A stretch of DNA of 64,000 nt from Selaginella tamariscina (Eukaryota; Streptophyta; Lycopodiopsida; Selaginellales; Selaginellaceae): assembly GCA_003024785.1 (NCBI GenBank), contig PUQB01000015.1:1-64000 (forward strand), read 5' to 3'. Below are positions 59,576 to 64,000 of this stretch, piece after piece. Every line of letters begins with the position of its first letter. Within the stretch, counting starts at the first letter, position 1. Under the pieces are notes generated by a model. The model ran no database searches. It saw only the letters and a list, made by a program, of their open reading frames with translations, and had not been told where the DNA came from. The translations under genes and the position numbers were made by a program.

Positions 59576-61553
59576 TAGTTTTTTATTATGACTCCTTTTT
59601 ACTTTGGATGTTGATTGTTATTACCTATTGTACTATGTTGATGAACCTAGATGTAGTAGGAAATAGGCCTGCTTAATGCACTTAAGTATTTGGTGATGGT
59701 CTGGCTGAGTGTCATTAGATATTTATAAAAAACTGTAGGCAAAACTAAACTTATCTTTTAGAAAATCCACTTTCAATTTTGAAGTCTCAATTAGGCTAAT
59801 TGGTTAATGTAAATGAGTTTCGTGTGTTGAATAGGGTTAGGAACACCCCTAGGGTTTCCCTAACCCACGCCCTAAAAAACCTCACCCCCTTGGGTAGGGT
59901 TTAGGGTAGGAGTTAGGTTAAATATAAGCTCATCTCATTAATTTAATTAAGGGGCTGGAATTCCGTGCCAACCCACTTACACATATAGGAAAAGGGGGTG
60001 GGGGCTCCGTCACATAAATAAGGTAGAGTATGTAGTAGGAGAGCTCCTTGGTTCATGACTGAGTTCGTTGCTCTTCTACCAGTGCAAGCTTTAACTTGTG
60101 TCGTTAAGGTACAACCCTATGTTGTGCCGCCCTAACTTCCATATGACAGGGGTACGTCCCACCTTCGAGGTAGCTTACCCTTAACGTTAATGAATCCATG
60201 CATAGGAGGTCTTGTTGGAATGCACACTCCAAGAGTCAGAGGTTGAGGCTTGTCTCCAGCCTCCTCTCCACATCAAGCTAAGAGCAACACTCACAGTTAA
60301 GTAGGGCACGTTCGTGTCCTTGTCTAAACTGTGGTTGTGGGTTCTTAATTGACAAGATTTCCTTATTGAGTTCCTAAGGGATAACCAAGGGGTTCTAGAG
60401 TTGGCATTGAGAGCCACATTCGTGGCACTTGGTGCAACTCTTGAATCCAAGGGGCTATGGCATGATAGCCCATATCTAGGAAACAATGTCACATTTTCAT
60501 GTGACATTAGGCCAGATGGTACACAATACAATGCCTAAGGCATGCTTTGGGGTTGTGTCATGGGTTTGTCACCAAGGGGCTGGATACTCTAGTAAACAAA
60601 CATGCTTGTGCTCACACTAGGGTGCTAAGCCTTGGGTATCACCTCAAGGGAGGTTAGGTCTCGTAACTAGGTGTGCTTTGGCACACTTGGCTAGGGGGTG
60701 TCCCTAGCGTCCTACTTTTCATATTGGTGGACTCATGTATGTAGTTTTGGCACCGTTTCTACTTCCTTTCTTGTTGATCTACATGTTTTTGGGATATCTA
60801 GTATATCACAACCAAGTTGGTCTCGATCTAGATTCCTAGATGATTTAATCTAAATTCTTTTGGTTGCAGGTGCTTTATGTGTATGAACTAACTTATGAGA
60901 TAAGTGGACAGCTTTGGCCTTACATACACAACAGTGTTATTTCTCCCTCGTTTTGATGCAATCACTTTCATTGGCATCTCTCCTCACTCTACCACTCCCT
61001 TTTATCACGCTATTCTTTGACAACTACTGTCGGAACCACTTCCCACAAATATTTGAGAACTTCCCAATGGAGGTAACGTTTCAAATTGTTTTCTACTAAG
61101 ATTTCAATTGAGATTCTGCTGTGATCTAGACTACAATGAAGATGGATATACACGACGAAGCAAGCTGGCCTCAAAGACGATATGTTACAACACTCGCTAA
61201 CTACCTATAAGCATCCATAGATGCAACCAATCGATTCAACCAAACCAGACACTGTTGAATTGTTGCTTCCTAAAACTATTACTTGAAGATTTATAACGGC
61301 ACCTAAGGGAACAATTAATTGTTTGCACCTGATCTAATGGATCTCATGTTTTGCCGCTCATTGGTTTTGTAGGCTTATTGTGCTCCATGCTTGAAAGTCT
61401 TTGCAAGTGATTCTAGCTACCACATAATCGCCTACATGGTCACCAAGTTAGCTATATAATAAGCTAAAGTTGGTTTGGGCTCAAATATTGCCATGTATCT
61501 AATGTCTTCAAAGTAGTGTTTTTCCTAGTTATTGATTTTAGTGGAGAGGAAGC
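59576..61553. other. Unassigned, GC-intermediate DNA
   Basis: No coding region recognised. It contains a short plant-telomere-like stretch (gggtagggtttagggtagg at about 59894) and a possible TATA (cataaataagg, about 60013). Its composition and lack of microsatellites resemble LTR or other transposon DNA, but no repeat pair was found inside the window. Confidence 0.45.
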
Positions 61554-62805
61554 ATGGATGACACGAAGCAAGCAGCATGAGATGGCACAAATTGAGTTTC
61601 CGAAGCCACAGAGTGGGCTATTGAGAGCGCCAAGAAAGTTGTAGGTATGGATCAAACTCCAAAGTTGAAGACTCATGCCTCGCAAGAGCGAGTCATGAGT
61701 CTCCAGAGTGGTTCAAGCCGAGATTTTTGCTGAGCAAGCGGGAGCAAAGTCAGTCTAGGTCTTCAAAGAGGTCAACAGAAAATGTAGATCCCAAGGAGGA
61801 ACATGCCGTGAGTGCGAGAGAAAAGATGGAGGAGTCAAGCACAAGGCCAGTGAAGCAGTAAATAAAGCATTAGATCAAGGCAAGGGCTTGCTTTGAGCTC
61901 TCAGAGAGATGGTCATGAATTTGAAAACTGCTGTTGCAGAAACAATAGAAGATGCGACAAATAGGCGCGGGATTATGCTGATGAAGTGAAAGACAGAGCG
62001 AAGAGCACACGGGATGAAGCTTCTAATCGAATGAAAGGCACAACAAATGAGACAAAGAGGAAAGCTAATGAGAAAAGAGGTGATGCGTTTGATTGAGTAA
62101 GGGTCACAATTGATGAGATAAAGAGAAGGCTATTGAGACAAAAGATGAGGCATCTGATCAAGAAAGGGGCACAATTGATGAAACGAAATGGAAGTCTACT
62201 AAGATGAGGCATCTAATCGAGCAAGGGGCACAATCGATGAGACAAAAAAGAAGGCTACAGAAACAAAAAATGAAGCATCTCAACAAGCACGGAGCACAAT
62301 CGATGAGATGAAATAAAAAGCTACTGAGATGAAGGACGAGGCATACAATCGTGGGAGGAGTGTTTGGGATCAAATGATGGGTGTAACTGAGGATATGATG
62401 ACGAAGGTTTATGAGACAAAGAATGAGGCGTTTGATCAAATGAAAGACACAACCAATGCAACGAAAAAAAGGCTTATGATACAAAGGATGAAGCTTCCCA
62501 TCGAATGAAAGATACAACCAATGTGATGAAATAGAAAGCTTATGATGCAAGAGACCAAGTTTCTAACAGCACAAAGGGAACAATTGATGATGCTCGAAAC
62601 AAAGCTTTGGAGGCAGGAAGGGATATTTATGAGCGCGCGAATAGTGTGGCAGATTGAGTTAAGGATACAACAGGAATGATCAGGCAAAAGGAGGATGTGA
62701 AAACAAAGCTGAGATATGGCCAACAATATGAAGAACAAAGTTGGAGACATGGTTGAAGATGCAAGGCAAAGGGTAGACAATGCTAAACAAGTATTGCAAA
62801 ACTAA
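61554..62805 (+). pseudogene. LEA-like (group 3/LEA_4-type) repeat gene, decayed
   Basis: The frame from ATG 61554 reads MDDTKQAA, stop, then VSEATEWAIESAKKVVGMDQ. The central part (about 61975-62560) is a tandem array of about 22-residue units, consensus TIDETKRKATETKDEASDRA with variants such as TKDEASDQERG, which pair the 11-residue motif of group 3 LEA proteins. The end reads NKVGDMVEDARQRVDNAKQV with stop TAA at 62803-62805. LEA proteins protect cells during drying. In-frame stops include four TGA codons where CGA (Arg) or similar is expected (61578, 61593, 62096, 62655), plus TAA and TAG in the repeats, and several small indels. The many stops mark it as a pseudogene despite the clear repeat register. 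Confidence 0.7.
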
Positions 62806-62904
62806 AGAAACAGGGCCAAGGAAGTGTTACTCGTAATCTGGTGGATTCAAGGGCCAATTGTTCATATCTCAGATGGGATGCATATGCAAGAAGATGTAAC
62901 TACT

Positions 62905-63270
62905 GCACCGCATCTTCGGTTCTACTCCCATAGCCATCCTGTTGGAAGCCATGGGTCTTGGCTGCATACTTCATCTTCTCTTCTCAAGGTAGCTTAAAGA
63001 AAAGCTCTTTGATACTTTCTGAGCTTCATTCACCTTCACACATGGAAGAGTCCCCACTTGTAGCTTGCAACATCCATCTCCTTGACAATTTGCTCATGGC
63101 TGAGATCCAAGTGGTGAAGATCAATGACGGGAACTGATTTCCCAGGCTCGAGCAATACGATTGGAATCTTGTCTTTGGGGGTGATGTAGTTCTTGGGGAC
63201 TTGTTCTAGCTTTTGACCATCTTCAAACAAATCCTGCACTGCCACAGCTTCAACATCTGCTTGAACTATG
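62905..63270 (-). pseudogene. 2-oxoglutarate/Fe(II) dioxygenase, N-terminal fragment
   Basis: The minus frame 63036-63245 matches the N-terminal domain of plant 2-oxoglutarate-dependent dioxygenases: VQDLFEDGQKLEQVP, KIPIVLLEPGKSVPVIDLHH, then IVKEMDVASYKWGLFHV. A shifted frame continues with FFKLP, KKMKYAAKTHGFQQDGYGSR and stops near 62905. The catalytic double-stranded beta-helix with HxD...H is absent; LEA-like DNA follows instead. At the expected start the codon is ATA (about 63267), so no ATG opens the frame. The NHG motif after WGLFHV is disrupted. A truncated relic of a specialised-metabolism or hormone-type enzyme. Confidence 0.75.
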
Positions 63271-64000
63271 GTGAAGCCTCAAAATTTGTAAGTAAAACAC
63301 TAGCACATGCCTACCTATGCAAGCAAATGTATTTATATGCTCACAAGCGACTGACTTGAGTGCACTTAGTTGTGACAATGTTGATCGCCAGTTACATCAA
63401 CATTTTTGAGTTGTGACCTATCAGAACACATCGTTTATGGATGTTGACCAACCTAACATTCCTAGAGAGACATAGTAGGGACTATGGGTTGCTACGATCA
63501 AAATAAATGAACACAATGGTATTGTTCTGATCGTTATTATGAACCACCAGAATATATCAAACTATTATAATTTTATTCTTGATGATATTAGAAAATATTG
63601 TAAGTAGGAAGGGATATTTAAGGAAAGTTATGATAGGATTTAGGTATTCCGGTTCAACACCAGTTGTGAGGCAATTCTCATTATTTTCTTCTTTTCCTTT
63701 TTAATTGCTATATTTTTTGATTTAATTCTATTTTAGGCTTTGGCCTATGACAATTTGAATCGAAATTTCTTTTTCATTTTTGGGTTGAGTTCTAATTACA
63801 TCATGATGGCTCATGATCAGATGATTGTGGAATTGGAAGCTTTGCGCACCAAAGTGCTTGATTTGAAGCAAGAGAAGTCACGATGGATACAAGAGAAGGA
63901 CAACTTTACGAAAAAAGGGTCAAAAGCTAGTAGAACAAGTAAATGAGGCGAAAAATCAATCATCAAGGCCAAGTACTCTTATAGTGATAAAAGAACCAAA
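63271..64000. other. Window end, unassigned; short coiled-coil-like frame at 63740-63946
   Basis: Mostly AT-rich without genes. The + frame at 63740-63946 reads ELEALRTKVLDLKQEKSRWI, a short heptad-like stretch, and sequence after its stop stays open in another frame up to the window edge. It could be the start of a gene or a gag-like ORF that continues beyond the window; it is too short to identify. Confidence 0.35.

Noticed and set aside
59860..59935. Interstitial telomere repeat
   Set aside because: Only one or two scattered TTTAGGG-like units are present; too few for a telomeric array.
60187..60531. 114-codon minus ORF
   Set aside because: No recognisable motif, no upstream continuation, and composition like the surrounding unassigned DNA.
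1..64000. tRNA or rRNA genes
   Set aside because: Scanning by eye found no cloverleaf-like or rRNA-like segment; a tRNA covariance search would be needed to exclude one.

Overview
The window looks like nuclear DNA of a land plant (or close streptophyte relative) that still makes flagellated sperm. Three points support this. The conserved genes have plant-type architecture with many short GT-AG introns. PDK1, OTU deubiquitinase, F-box, cytochrome P450, LEA-like and 2OG-dioxygenase sequences are plant-like. One gene is a 21-exon homologue of the flagellar/centriolar coiled-coil protein CCDC146/MBO2, which flowering plants are expected to lack. Short introns, tight gene spacing around 8-21 kb, AT-rich DNA and heavy (AC)n/(AG)n/(AT)n microsatellites would fit a bryophyte or another seedless plant; the exact lineage cannot be read from the sequence.

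Layout. 0-2.2 kb: pyrimidine-rich minisatellite and the GC-richer 3' end of a LINE. 2.2-8.2 kb: gene-free AT-rich DNA with local duplications and a fold-back repeat. 8.2-20.9 kb: three conserved genes, CCDC146/MBO2 (-), OTU deubiquitinase (-) and PDK1 kinase (+). OTU and PDK1 start head to head about 0.6 kb apart. 20.7-25.4 kb: tandem copies of the PDK1 3' end and its downstream DNA. 25.4-31.9 kb: a two-gene tandem duplication (F-box/kelch-like relic plus an intact 288-codon F-box gene; the second copy is truncated). 31.9-47.8 kb: an array of diverged tandem and inverted repeats, some inverted relative to the 20.7-27 kb blocks, into which a MULE (33.0-36.4 kb), a small MITE (38.6 kb) and a hAT transposon (42.0-46.2 kb) have inserted. 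The MULE and hAT have clear terminal inverted repeats and target-site duplications. 47.8-54.5 kb: an unrecognised gene and a P450 gene, with a compact Ty3/gypsy element (159/160-bp LTRs) inside a P450 intron. 56.3-59.3 kb: an unrecognised transposase-like relic. 59.4-64 kb: minisatellite, unassigned DNA, a decayed LEA-like repeat gene and a truncated 2OG-dioxygenase.

Cross-cutting observation: almost every conserved gene is interrupted by single-base frame breaks although the protein on both sides matches its family very well. Most resolved cases are -1, often in a short run of one base. The same happens in the gypsy element, whose two LTRs are nearly identical. Indel errors in the underlying assembly are the simplest explanation, so gene models are given as exon chains and 'broken' should not be read as 'dead'. 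The LEA-like gene is different: its stops are mainly CGA-to-TGA type.

The three conserved genes have no obvious common pathway. CCDC146/MBO2 would act in sperm flagella, OTU in ubiquitin removal and PDK1 in lipid-linked AGC-kinase activation. The rest is mostly selfish or duplicated DNA. No CRISPR, rRNA or tRNA gene was recognised.
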